Source of the DNA: DASUAO01 sp046484625
GTDB lineage: Bacteria > Actinomycetota > Acidimicrobiia > IMCC26256 > PALSA-555
Assembly (NCBI GenBank): GCA_046484625.1
Contig: JAWOIO010000070.1
Coordinates: forward strand, 1-13,301
DNA length: 13,301 nucleotides
Direction: 5' to 3'
Both the position numbers and the translations under genes were made by a program. Shown here in pieces: positions 1 to 6,897 of the stretch (positions are counted from its first letter, which is position 1; every line of letters starts with the position of its first letter). Under the pieces are notes generated by a model. The model saw only the letters and a program-made list of their open reading frames with translations, did no database searches and had not been told where the DNA came from.

Positions 1-757
1 TCCAGGCGCAGGTGCTGGCCCGCCTGGCGGAGTGGGAGGTATCGGGCGCGTGGGCCGAGGGCGGTGCGCCGAGCCCGGTGGCCTGGCTGGTCCACCGGGC
101 GTCGATCACCACGCACCGTGCGGCAGGGCTGGTGCGCTCGGCCCGGTTGCTGCGCGCCCATGAGCGTACGGCCAAGGCCCTCGACGCCGGCGACGTCTCG
201 ACCCACCCGACCCGAACACAGGCCCGACCCCGCCGCGGTCGCTGGCTCAGCGCCGGGCCGACGCCCTGGTCGCCCTCTGCGAAGGGGGCCGGCGGCGGTG
301 AGTGCTCGTCGACGCCGTGGTCGACGTCGCGACGCTCTCCGGGGACCCGGTGACCGATCTCGCGGCCATCCGCAACGACCTCGCCGGCCTCGGACCCGTC
401 CCTCGTTCGACGATGCGCCTGCTCACCTGCGACGCCACGGTGGGCCGCGTGATCATGCGAGGCCGCTCGGAGATCCTCGACCTCGGGCGCCGCACCCGTC
501 TGGTCAGCCCCACCCAACGCCGGGCGCTCGTCGTGCGCGACGGAGGGTGCACCGCCGAGGGCTGTGACCGGCCCCCCGAGTGGTGCGACGCCCACCACGT
601 CGTCCACTGGATCGACGGTGGCCTCACCGAGGTCTCGGTCCTCACCCTGCTCTGTTCCCTCCACCACCGGCTGGTCCACGAGGGGAAGTGGGAGATCATC
701 CGAGCGGCTGCACCTGGCGGCTGGATCGCCCGCCCGATCCCGCACCGTCGAGAGTGA
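1..757 (+). pseudogene. Decayed DUF222/HNH endonuclease (13E12-repeat type), 5' end outside window
   Basis: Fragments of one DUF222-HNH protein lie in two frames. From position 3 the frame reads a DUF222 N-terminal part (ARLAEWEVSGAWA, then a TAKALDAGDVST stretch ending near 201). Homology then continues in another frame from about 203 (DPPDPN, LAQRRADALVALCE), meets an in-frame TGA at 299-301, and resumes at 302 with VDVATLSG, MRGRSEILDLGRRTRLVS and the HNH core (CTAEGC, CDAHHVVHW, LLCSLHHRLVHEG). A typical member has roughly 100 more residues between the GDVST and DPPDPN parts, so an internal deletion with frameshift is inferred, plus the stop. The family is multicopy and often broken in actinobacterial genomes. 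The HNH catalytic region is intact, so a short product starting at GTG 302 cannot be excluded. The 185 nt that follow (758-942) hold nothing I can identify. Confidence 0.8.
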
Positions 758-942
758 GGCATCATCTGGCCGGCCGCCCGACGGTGAAGCCACCGGTCAG
801 GTCACCGACCAGCACCCGATCATCAACGGCCCGTACGCAGCGCCCACTCGGCGTTGGGTGTGTTCGGCGAGGGTGAGCCTGTGGTCGTCGAGGGTCGCCG
901 CACGAGCACGACATCGCCGAGTGATCCGCGCCGGTGCGGGGC

Positions 943-2295
943 TCAGACCGGATCGAGCGGGCCGAACTGGCCCGCGGTGGGCTCCGCTCAGCAGAACCAC
1001 GGCTCGGTGAGCCGTGGCCTCCCTTCGACCGCGCCGGCCTCGATCTGCACCGGCGGCAGCCCGCACTCGCGGCGCACCGCCTGGTAGATCGTCACGACGT
1101 CGTCGCCTGCCGTCTGGAGACCCTCGACGAGCGCGGCGAGGCCCACCTGGAGCGCATCCATCGCCGGGTCGGGATGTCGCCAGGGGTGGGCGCCGCGATC
1201 GGGGTCGTACGGGCCGAAGGGGCCGGGGTCGGCGTGCGCCAGCAGCAGCGAGCGTTCCGGGACGAGCAGGCGGATCGTGTACTGGACCGGGTCGACGTTG
1301 CCCACGAGGTCGTGCTCGGCGACGAACTCGAGCAGCGCCCGGACGTGCTCGATCGTCGCCCAGGGCGTGAACGGCATCCAGGTCGGGCGGATCTCGATGC
1401 CGTGGCTCCGGAGCACGGCGACGGCGCGGGCCATGTCGGGGACCGTGTGCCCCTTGTCGAGCCGGTGCAGCGTCGGCTCGTCGACCGACTCGAAGGCGGA
1501 CACGACGAACAGGCAGCCGGCGTCGGCGAGCTCGCCCCAGACGTCGTCGTGGCGCAGGATGTGCTCGACCTTCACCGTGCAGTCGAACGTGATGTCAGGG
1601 AACCGGTCGTGCAGTGCGCGCACGATGCGACGCGAATGGTGGACACCGTTCAGGAAGTCGGGATCCCCGAAGGTGATGTGGCGCGCGCCGGCTTCGATCT
1701 GCTGGGTGGCATCCGCGAGCACGCGGTCGGCGTCGACGATCCGGATCCTCCCGTCGTAGACGACGGGCACGGGGCAGTGCCGGCACCGGTGGGCACACCC
1801 GTGGCTCGCCTCGACGTACCCGACGATCCGCTCGTCGCCACGGAGCGCGAGGTGCGCGTACCGCTCGAGCGGCGGGAGGAGGTCGCGAGCCGGGAGGGGG
1901 GCACCCGTCGACGCGGCGTCGCGGCCGAGGAGGATCGGGGAGTCGATCCTCCTCCCCTCGGCCCAGGCGACGAGGGCGGCATCGGTCTCGCCGACGAGGA
2001 TCTGGTCCGCCACGTCGTCCAGCATCGACGCATAGAGCCCGAACGCCGCGACGGGGAGGTCACGGCGCCGACTGCGCACGACGGCGATCGCGCGGCGGGC
2101 GATGCGCATCGCGGTGTGCATCGGGGTCGAGAGCGCGATCCGGTCGGCCCAGTCCACGAGGGACGGGTCCCAGTCCTGCACGGCGAGGTCGAGGACCGTC
2201 ACGGTGTGACCGCCCGCCCGCAAGTGGGCGGCCGCCGTCGCCGCGGCGAGCGGCTGGTGGCCCAGCTCGTAGCAGGACACGACGAGGACGTTCAT
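943..2295 (-). CDS. CUAEP-tail radical SAM selenoprotein (450 aa, Sec at 436)
   Basis: The protein opens with a Rossmann-like, B12-binding-type region (about residues 1-115, MNVLVVSCYE) without a clear DxHxxG cobalamin motif. A radical SAM core follows, with the 4Fe-4S motif CX3CX2C at C167, C171 and C174 (GCAHRCRHC), then FGDPDF, TVKVEH and SAFESVD strands. The open frame ends LTEPWFC at TGA 990-988. Continuing past it gives U-A-E-P-T-A-G-Q-F-G-P-L-D-P-V and a second TGA at 945-943. As I recall, a radical SAM family is named for exactly this tail, Cys-Sec-Ala-Glu-Pro or Cys-Cys-Ala-Glu-Pro. A SECIS-like hairpin follows the TGA. The Cys-Sec pair could form a redox-active selenenylsulfide; this is inference. 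The reaction is unknown. The gene lies 28 nt after the ATP-grasp gene, probably in one operon, but TAGCCT seven nt before ATG 2295 could give a leaderless start of its own. If the TGA is a true stop, the product is 435 aa. Confidence 0.88.
957..975 (-). promoter_or_regulatory. Bacterial SECIS-like hairpin
   Basis: Twelve nt after the UGA the minus strand reads GCGGGCC-AGUUC-GGCCCGC, a perfect 7-bp stem closing a 5-nt loop. The loop starts 19 nt from the UGA and contains a GU dinucleotide. In the E. coli fdhF SECIS a short stem begins about 11 nt after UGA, and a GU in the apical loop contacts SelB. Spacing and loop therefore fit a SelB-type SECIS lying within the coding sequence, at about codons 441-447. 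No RNA folding program was run. Confidence 0.75.
988..990 (-). other. Predicted in-frame UGA selenocysteine codon
   Basis: On the minus strand TGC-TGA-GCG-GAG-CCC reads Cys-Sec-Ala-Glu-Pro. The downstream frame stays open for 14 more codons and ends at TGA 945-943. The CUAEP match to a known C-terminal signature, together with the hairpin at 975-957, argues for recoding rather than termination. The window holds no selA, selB, selC or selD, so the machinery would have to be elsewhere in the genome. Confidence 0.85.
997..1017 (-). repeat. Perfect 9-bp inverted repeat just upstream of the Sec UGA
   Basis: The arms CCACGGCTC and GAGCCGTGG are separated by 3 nt. The hairpin lies within the last codons before the UGA, with only 6 nt between the stem and that codon. 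It has no U-tract. It may be chance in GC-rich coding DNA, or it may affect ribosome pausing at the recoding site. Confidence 0.5.
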
Positions 2296-2302
2296 GGTCC
2301 CG

Positions 2303-2308
2303 AGGCTA
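2303..2308 (-). promoter_or_regulatory. Candidate -10 box for leaderless start of the radical SAM gene
   Basis: TAGCCT lies 7 nt before ATG 2295 in the 28-nt gap after the ATP-grasp gene. This is the TANNNT spacing seen at other starts in the window. No good Shine-Dalgarno sequence is present. An internal promoter would let the selenoprotein gene be expressed separately from the ligase. Confidence 0.5.
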
Positions 2309-2323
2309 GGTCCCGTGGATGCA

Positions 2324-3529
2324 TCAACGATCGGCGGGGAGTGGGGAGATGCGGATGTCGAGGGCGGCGTGTGCGGCGCGCAGGGCGGCTTCGACCTCGG
2401 CCGGCTGCTCGCCGCGGGCGAACAGGAAGCCGAGGTAGCGGTCGCCCTCGGGGAGCGCGTGCACCGTGCGCCCCGGCGGGATGGTGATCTCCAGCCCGAC
2501 GATGCCCGGCACTGCGCGTGCAGCGGCCTGTCCGGCGACCGCCTCGAGCCGACCTGTCCTCGGGATCGGCAGCATCATCACCCCGGACGCCGCGTCCTCG
2601 CGCTCGAGCGAGTCGACGTCCATCCCGAGTGCGTGGCGCAGGATCACCTCCTCGAGGCTGATCCCCGCACCGAAGCGCAGTGCTCGGGCGCAGAGCCCTC
2701 CGATCGATCGGGCGGCGACCTCGATCACGAACACCCGACCATCGCGCACGCGCACCTCGGCGTGCACCGGCCCTTCGGCGAGACCGATCGCGGCACATGC
2801 CTCCGCGGTCGCGCGGGCGACGGAGTCCAGGACCGTGCGGGGCTGGCGCGAGGGTGTCACGTAGATCGTCTCCTCGAAGTACGGGCCTTCGAGGGGATCG
2901 GGCTTGTCGAAGACGGCCAGCACGGCGAGCGCACCGTGCTGGAGCAGGCCTTCGACGGCCACTTCGTCGCCGGGGACGAACTCCTCGGCGAGGAGGCGTC
3001 CGCCGCCCGCGATCGCGAGTGCGCGTGCTGCGGCCTTCCTCGCTCCGTCGGCGTCGTCGGCGCGGATCACGCCACGGCTCGCCGAGAGGCCGACCGGCTT
3101 CACCACCCACGGAAACGGCAGGTCCTCGGGGAGCTGCTCCGGACCGTCGAAGGCCACGAAGCGCGGCTGCGGGACCTCGGCCTCGCGCAGTGCCTCGCGC
3201 ATCGCCTCCTTGTCGCGGGTCCGCGTGACGGCGTCGAGGCCGTGATGGGGCAGGCCCAGGCGTTCGGCCGCCGCGGCGGCGATGACGATGCCCTGGTCGT
3301 CGAGGGCGACGATCGCATCGACGCCCCGGCGGGTGTCGAGGTCGACGATGGCCGTGGCCGCGGCCTGGGGGTCATGGAGCGGCACCGCGATCGAACGGGT
3401 GTCGTCGCCCCCGAGCGGCGGCGCCTCGTCCGAGGCGATCACGAGCTCCGCGCCGATCGCGCGTGCCGCAGCGACGAAGTCCGCGGCACGGTAGGTGGCA
3501 GTGGGCACGAGGAGGAGGATTCTGGGCAC
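2324..3529 (-). CDS. ATP-grasp domain protein, likely carboxylate-amine ligase
   Basis: A protein of 401 residues starting at GTG 3529 (MPRILLLVP, typical of the N-terminal pre-ATP-grasp fold). ATP-grasp landmarks follow in order: TRDKEAM with K107, the nucleotide-binding strand WVVKPVGLSASRGV with K144, the hinge segment LLAEEFVPGDEVAVEG (about 179-194), HAEVRVRDG, and the metal-binding strand VFVIEVAARSIGG with E270 and R274. These enzymes activate a carboxylate as acyl phosphate and couple it to an amine or similar nucleophile. The layout resembles the L-amino-acid ligase/PurK-like superfamily; the substrate cannot be read from sequence. It is the first gene of a two-gene unit with the radical SAM selenoprotein (28-nt gap). 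Its start faces the nfu start with only 17 bp between them. Confidence 0.87.
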   Translation of the reverse strand: MPRILLLVPTATYRAADFVAAARAIGAELVIASDEAPPLGGDDTRSIAVPLHDPQAAATAIVDLDTRRGVDAIVALDDQGIVIAAAAAERLGLPHHGLDAVTRTRDKEAMREALREAEVPQPRFVAFDGPEQLPEDLPFPWVVKPVGLSASRGVIRADDADGARKAAARALAIAGGGRLLAEEFVPGDEVAVEGLLQHGALAVLAVFDKPDPLEGPYFEETIYVTPSRQPRTVLDSVARATAEACAAIGLAEGPVHAEVRVRDGRVFVIEVAARSIGGLCARALRFGAGISLEEVILRHALGMDVDSLEREDAASGVMMLPIPRTGRLEAVAGQAAARAVPGIVGLEITIPPGRTVHALPEGDRYLGFLFARGEQPAEVEAALRAAHAALDIRISPLPADR

Positions 3530-3534
3530 CCTGG

Positions 3535-3540
3535 TATCAT
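3535..3540 (+). promoter_or_regulatory. Extended -10 promoter of nfu, leaderless
   Basis: TGGTATCAT at 3532-3540 is an extended -10 (TGN-TATCAT) ending 6 nt before ATG 3547. Transcription would start at or next to the A of ATG. There is no Shine-Dalgarno sequence before the gene, which fits leaderless translation. No convincing -35 box is seen, as is usual with an extended -10. Confidence 0.6.
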
Positions 3541-3541
3541 C
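3536..3541 (-). promoter_or_regulatory. Weak -10-like box of the ATP-grasp gene overlapping the nfu -10
   Basis: On the minus strand GATGAT ends 6 nt before GTG 3529. It keeps the A2 and T6 of the -10 consensus but not T1. It overlaps the plus-strand TATCAT of nfu, so the two divergent promoters would share one melting region. Confidence 0.3.
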
Positions 3542-3546
3542 GCCGC

Positions 3547-4176
3547 ATGAGCCAGCTCGTGGAGCCAGTCCTCTCGGTCACCGACGCCGCACGCGACAAG
3601 ATCCTCGAGGTGCGTGCGGCCGAGACCGATCCCGACGCCCTCGCGCTGTGGGTGGAGATCACCGGCGAGCAGGCCGGAGCCTTCACCTATGCGATGGAGC
3701 TCCGTCCCCTCGAGGATGCGACCGACGCCGAGCTGGTGCAGCGCCACGACGACCTCTCGGTCGTGATCATGGCGTCGAGTGTGGAGCACCTCGCCGGTGC
3801 GACGCTCGACTTCGGGTCCGCCGGGATGGTCATGCAGAACCCGAACAAGCCCGCACCACCGGCCGTCGCCCGCCCCGACATGCCCGAGCCGGACCTCTCG
3901 AGCCCCCTGGCCCAGATCATCGTCCAGGTGCTCGAGGAGCAGATCAACCCGTCGATCGCTTCGCACGGAGGCCGGGCCGACCTCGTCGCCGTGGAGGAGA
4001 CCATCGCCTACCTGCGGCTGTCGGGTGGATGTCAGGGATGCGGGCTCGCATCGGTGACCCTGTCCCAGGGGATCGAGGTCGCCATCCTCGAGGCCGTGCC
4101 CGAGATCGAGAAGGTCGTCGACGTCACCGACCACGCGTCGGGCGCCAACCCCTACTACGAGTCGGCGAAGAAGTAG
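3547..4176 (+). CDS. nfuA: NfuA-like Fe-S cluster carrier
   Basis: A cytosolic protein of 209 residues with two parts. Residues 1-100 form a HesB/IscA-like (A-type) domain without the usual cysteines, ending in MVMQNPNKP. Residues 118-195 are a NifU C-terminal domain with the cluster motif GGCQGCG (C162, C165). This degenerate-A-type plus NifU order is that of E. coli NfuA, which carries 4Fe-4S clusters to client apoproteins. The ATG at 3547 was chosen because the A-type domain begins here and TATCAT lies just upstream; the frame is open further upstream without a better start. It is transcribed away from the ATP-grasp/radical SAM pair and converges on the DUF169 gene with a single base between stop codons. 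Supply of clusters to the neighbouring radical SAM protein is plausible but inferred. Confidence 0.9.
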   Translation: MSQLVEPVLSVTDAARDKILEVRAAETDPDALALWVEITGEQAGAFTYAMELRPLEDATDAELVQRHDDLSVVIMASSVEHLAGATLDFGSAGMVMQNPNKPAPPAVARPDMPEPDLSSPLAQIIVQVLEEQINPSIASHGGRADLVAVEETIAYLRLSGGCQGCGLASVTLSQGIEVAILEAVPEIEKVVDVTDHASGANPYYESAKK

Positions 4177-4177
4177 C

Positions 4178-4909
4178 TCACTCCGCCGCGAACCGACGGG
4201 CGTCGGTCCCCGCGTAGCGGGCGACCTTGCCGTCGGCCTCGGTCGTCGCATCGAGGGCGTCCAGCACGGCTGCGAGCTTCGACGCCGGGATCGCGCACGT
4301 CATCTCCTGCACCGGCATGCGCGTCCGGACCCGGCTGAGCGCGCAGCCCACGCTCGCGGCCACCTCGCCCTGCTCCTTGGCGATCGCGACGATGTGGCAC
4401 TGGGGCTTCCCCTCGATGCGCATCTCCGGCATCGCGTCATGGAGCGTCATGAGCTGCTTGCCGTTCACCCGCAGGAGGACGACGTCGGGGTCGACCGTCG
4501 TCTCGGCCAGCGGACCGTAGGTGACGACCCCGGGCCGCTCCGTCACGACCGGGATCTTCGGCACGACATCCATCGTCACCCATCCGGCGCCGAGCAGCTC
4601 GGCGACGTCGGAGTTGCCCGCGACGTCGTCGAGTGTCGCGAAGCCGTGGGTCATGCTCCCGACGGAGCAGTTGGCGTGGTCCTGCGCAACGGTGGAGAAC
4701 GTCCGGTCGACCGACTTCATCCAGAACACACAGCCCGCGGGGACCCGTCCCGTGCGCCCGTCGGCAGTCGGTTCGGGCATCTCGTCGTCGAACGGCGCGA
4801 CTCCTTCGGGAGCCTCGGCGCCGAACGTGATGGCGATCGGGGGCGCCGCGAGCCCGAGGGCGGAGTCGAGACGGGTTGCGAGGTCGGGCCAGCGCGTGGG
4901 TGCAGTCAT
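4178..4909 (-). CDS. DUF169 family protein
   Basis: A protein of 243 residues, recognised from the DUF169 (COG2043) pattern: PPIAITFG near the N-terminus, PAGCVFWMKS, HANCSVGSMTHGF, KIPVVTERPGVVTYGPL, VNGKQLMTLHDA, GKPQCH, and VGCALSRVRTRM followed by EMTCAIP. Five cysteines (60, 81, 171, 189, 205) sit in these conserved blocks and could bind metal or a cluster, though this is not established. The family has no firmly known function as far as I know. It is the third gene after the SufR-like regulator and the NifS-like gene (34-nt gap). It also has its own TAGTCT box six nt before ATG 4909, so it may be transcribed both ways. No signal peptide or membrane segment is seen. Confidence 0.82.
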   Translation of the reverse strand: MTAPTRWPDLATRLDSALGLAAPPIAITFGAEAPEGVAPFDDEMPEPTADGRTGRVPAGCVFWMKSVDRTFSTVAQDHANCSVGSMTHGFATLDDVAGNSDVAELLGAGWVTMDVVPKIPVVTERPGVVTYGPLAETTVDPDVVLLRVNGKQLMTLHDAMPEMRIEGKPQCHIVAIAKEQGEVAASVGCALSRVRTRMPVQEMTCAIPASKLAAVLDALDATTEADGKVARYAGTDARRFAAE

Positions 4910-4915
4910 CGGCCG

Positions 4916-4921
4916 AGACTA
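4916..4921 (-). promoter_or_regulatory. Candidate -10 box for leaderless DUF169 transcript
   Basis: TAGTCT ends 6 nt before ATG 4909, in the 34-nt gap after the NifS-like gene. No Shine-Dalgarno sequence precedes the ATG. The spacing is the same as at nfu and the SufR-like gene. Confidence 0.5.
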
Positions 4922-4943
4922 ACGGGACGCGTACCGAGCCACC

Positions 4944-6134
4944 TCACTCGCCAGGTCGAGCGGGTCCGGATTCGGCAGCCTCGAAATTGGGGCGCAGTGC
5001 TCGGAGCCGGTCGACCACCTCCGGGAACGCCGTGCCGAACGCAACCACCTCGTCGTCGGTGGTGTTCCATCCCACGCTGGGGCGCAGCGACCGGTCGGCA
5101 TCGACACCCATCGCCTCCAGGACGGGCGACGGCTCGAGAGCCTCACTCGAGCACGACGACCCGGAGTGCACCGCGATGCCCCGCTGATCGAGGCCCAGGA
5201 GGACGGGCTCGGCCTCGACGCCCTCGATGCCGAGGCAGACGAGGTGCGGGAGCCGGTGCTCCGGGTCGCCCAGGATCTCGACGCCGGCGACCGTGGTCGC
5301 CGCGGTCACGATGCGGTCGGTCTGCGCACGCGCCCGCGTCGCTTCGGCCACAAGTCGGTCGGCGGTGGTGAGCTCGGCTGCCGCGGCACCGAAGCCGACG
5401 ATCGCCGGAACGTCCTCGATCCCCGCGCGTCGGGCGCGCTCCTGCATGCCCCCGACCGTGAACGGGGGGATCCGGACCCCGCGGCGCACGAGCAGCGCGG
5501 CCGCACCCTTGGGTCCACCGAAGGTGTGGGCGGTGACGGAGACGAGGTCGGCGTCGAGCGCCGCGAAGTCGATCGGCTCGTGGCCGGCGGAGGCGCACGC
5601 GTCGACGTGGACGAGGATCCCTCGGGCACGTGCCAGCGCGACGATCGCCGGGACGTCGGGCTGGAGCGTGCCGACCTCGTGGTTCGCGGCCTGCACGGTG
5701 ACCAGCACGGTGTCGTCGCGCAGCGCGTCGGCGACGGCATCAGCGCGGAACCGGCCGGTCCTGTCGACCTCGATGATCCCGAGGTCGGCACCGCTGCGGC
5801 GGCAGGAGTCGAGCACCGAGGAGTGCTCGACAGCCGAGGTGACGATGTGCGTGGGCGCGCTCGCATCGAGCGCTCGGGTGCGGGCAACCGCGCCCCACAC
5901 CGCTGCGTTCACGCTCTCGGTCCCCGTTGCCGTGAACACGACCTCGCGCGGGCGCGCACCGAACAGGGTGGCGACCTGCTCGCGAGCGGTCTCGATCGCG
6001 ACGCGGGTGAGGTGGCCCTCGTGGTGGACGCGCCCCGGGTCGGCGTGGTGGTCGCGAAGGAAGGGGAGCATCGCCTCCAGCGCGCCCGGACGCAGCGGCG
6101 ACGACGAGGCGTGATCGAGATAGGCGCGAGCCAC
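4944..6134 (-). CDS. Cysteine desulfurase-like (NifS/IscS family) with substituted PLP lysine
   Basis: A protein of 396 residues starting at GTG 6134 (MARAYLDHASSSPLRPGALEAM), the usual class V aminotransferase start and near the IscS length. Visible family motifs are FTATGTESVN (67-76), VEHSSVLD with H104, ANHEVGT (150-155), VHVDACASAG with D178, AHTFGGPKG (202-210), and the active-site loop HSGSSCSSEALEPSPVL with C328. Active desulfurases use PLP on the Lys of an HK-x-x-GPKG motif to release sulfur from cysteine. Here that Lys is T204 (ACC codon, read directly). Two more expected PLP contacts also differ: H152 for the second Asn of NNEIG, and A181 for the Gln of DATQ. PLP use by the normal mechanism is therefore doubtful; a redesigned site, or K209 acting instead, is possible. 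The gene starts 13 nt after the SufR-like gene, probably translationally coupled. Confidence 0.85.
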   Translation of the reverse strand: MARAYLDHASSSPLRPGALEAMLPFLRDHHADPGRVHHEGHLTRVAIETAREQVATLFGARPREVVFTATGTESVNAAVWGAVARTRALDASAPTHIVTSAVEHSSVLDSCRRSGADLGIIEVDRTGRFRADAVADALRDDTVLVTVQAANHEVGTLQPDVPAIVALARARGILVHVDACASAGHEPIDFAALDADLVSVTAHTFGGPKGAAALLVRRGVRIPPFTVGGMQERARRAGIEDVPAIVGFGAAAAELTTADRLVAEATRARAQTDRIVTAATTVAGVEILGDPEHRLPHLVCLGIEGVEAEPVLLGLDQRGIAVHSGSSCSSEALEPSPVLEAMGVDADRSLRPSVGWNTTDDEVVAFGTAFPEVVDRLRALRPNFEAAESGPARPGE

Positions 6135-6147
6135 CGCGGACCCCGAC

Positions 6148-6885
6148 TCAGACGCGGGCGACGCAGTGGTCGGCGCCCTCGGGGCGGCTCGACTCGAAGT
6201 GCGGTGTCGTCTCCCCGTAGAGGCCGGCGAGCATGCCGCGGATCATCCCGCGGTCGAGCGCGCACACGACGTGGGGATAGCGCTGGGCGGTGTCGCCGAA
6301 GGGGCAGCACTCGGAGACGATCGAGAGCTCGTCGCCGTCCTGCTCGGCGTGGGCGGCGAAGCCGTGCGCGGTGAGCGCGTCGGCAACGGCGCCCACGGCG
6401 CTGCGCACCGATCGGTGTCCGTCGCTGGGGTCCATCCGGTGGGCGAGGCCCAGGCCGTACTCGTAGCCCACCTCGTTGGCGAGGGTCTCCGCGTGCTCCA
6501 CGCCGAGGGCATCGAGCGCGCGTGCGAGCAGGTCGGCGAGCACGTCGTCGTGACGCATCGGGAGTGCGAGCGCGCCCCCGTCGATCTCGGTGGCCCGGTA
6601 CCGCTTGGAGGGGCGTCCGGCGGGACGGCTCGCCCCGGCCTCGGCCGCGCCGATCATCACCGTCAGGTAGCCGCCGGTCGTGAGCTTCTCGAGGTGGTGC
6701 CGGGCCACGTTCGAGTGGACCGCGAACCGGGTGGCGATCTCGGACGCGGTGACCCCGGTCGGCGACTCCCGCACGGCGAGATAGATGTCGCGGCGGGTCG
6801 GATCCCCGAATGCGTTGGTGACCGCGGTGACCGCGGCGGTGAATTCGTCGGCCGAGAGCGATCGATCGGGGCTCGTCGATTCCAC
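6148..6885 (-). CDS. SufR-like HTH regulator with C-terminal Cys cluster
   Basis: A protein of 245 residues starting at GTG 6885. An ArsR/DeoR-type winged helix occupies about residues 22-98 (FGDPTRRDIYLAV, ASEIATRFAVHSNVARHHLEKL, a wing with RPAGRPSKRYRAT). The C-terminal half ends in the COG2345/SufR cysteine pattern: SECCPFGDTAQRYPHVVCALDRGMI with C193, C194 and C208, then DHCVARV with C241. SufR proteins hold an Fe-S cluster on such cysteines and repress suf-type genes when cluster supply is adequate. Heading an operon with a NifS-like gene, and divergent from mrp, fits Fe-S homeostasis control. TAGAAT six nt before the start, overlapped by a CTAC-N8-GTAG repeat, suggests leaderless transcription with autoregulation. 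The exact ligands and the nature of the cluster are inferred. Confidence 0.85.
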   Translation of the reverse strand: MESTSPDRSLSADEFTAAVTAVTNAFGDPTRRDIYLAVRESPTGVTASEIATRFAVHSNVARHHLEKLTTGGYLTVMIGAAEAGASRPAGRPSKRYRATEIDGGALALPMRHDDVLADLLARALDALGVEHAETLANEVGYEYGLGLAHRMDPSDGHRSVRSAVGAVADALTAHGFAAHAEQDGDELSIVSECCPFGDTAQRYPHVVCALDRGMIRGMLAGLYGETTPHFESSRPEGADHCVARV

Positions 6886-6890
6886 GGCGG

Positions 6891-6896
6891 TATTCT
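6891..6896 (+). promoter_or_regulatory. Possible mrp -10 box on the opposite strand of the same site
   Basis: TATTCT on the plus strand overlaps the minus-strand TAGAAT. It would start a transcript near 6903 with a leader of about 75 nt to the mrp GTG at 6978. That leader ends in a real Shine-Dalgarno sequence, consistent with a leadered mRNA. No matching -35 box was found. Confidence 0.3.
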
Positions 6897-6897
6897 A
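6892..6897 (-). promoter_or_regulatory. -10 box of the SufR-like operon, leaderless
   Basis: TAGAAT ends 6 nt before GTG 6885, placing the transcript start at the start codon. No Shine-Dalgarno sequence is present and no clear -35 was found. Confidence 0.6.

Noticed and set aside
926..939. Hairpin CCGCG-CCGG-TGCGG just after the radical SAM stop, as a terminator.
   Set aside because: Five pairs including a wobble and no U-tract; too common in this base composition to claim.
934..2487. Plus-strand open frame of 517 codons opposite the radical SAM gene.
   Set aside because: Low-complexity charged translation without motifs; the opposite strand holds a clear radical SAM protein.
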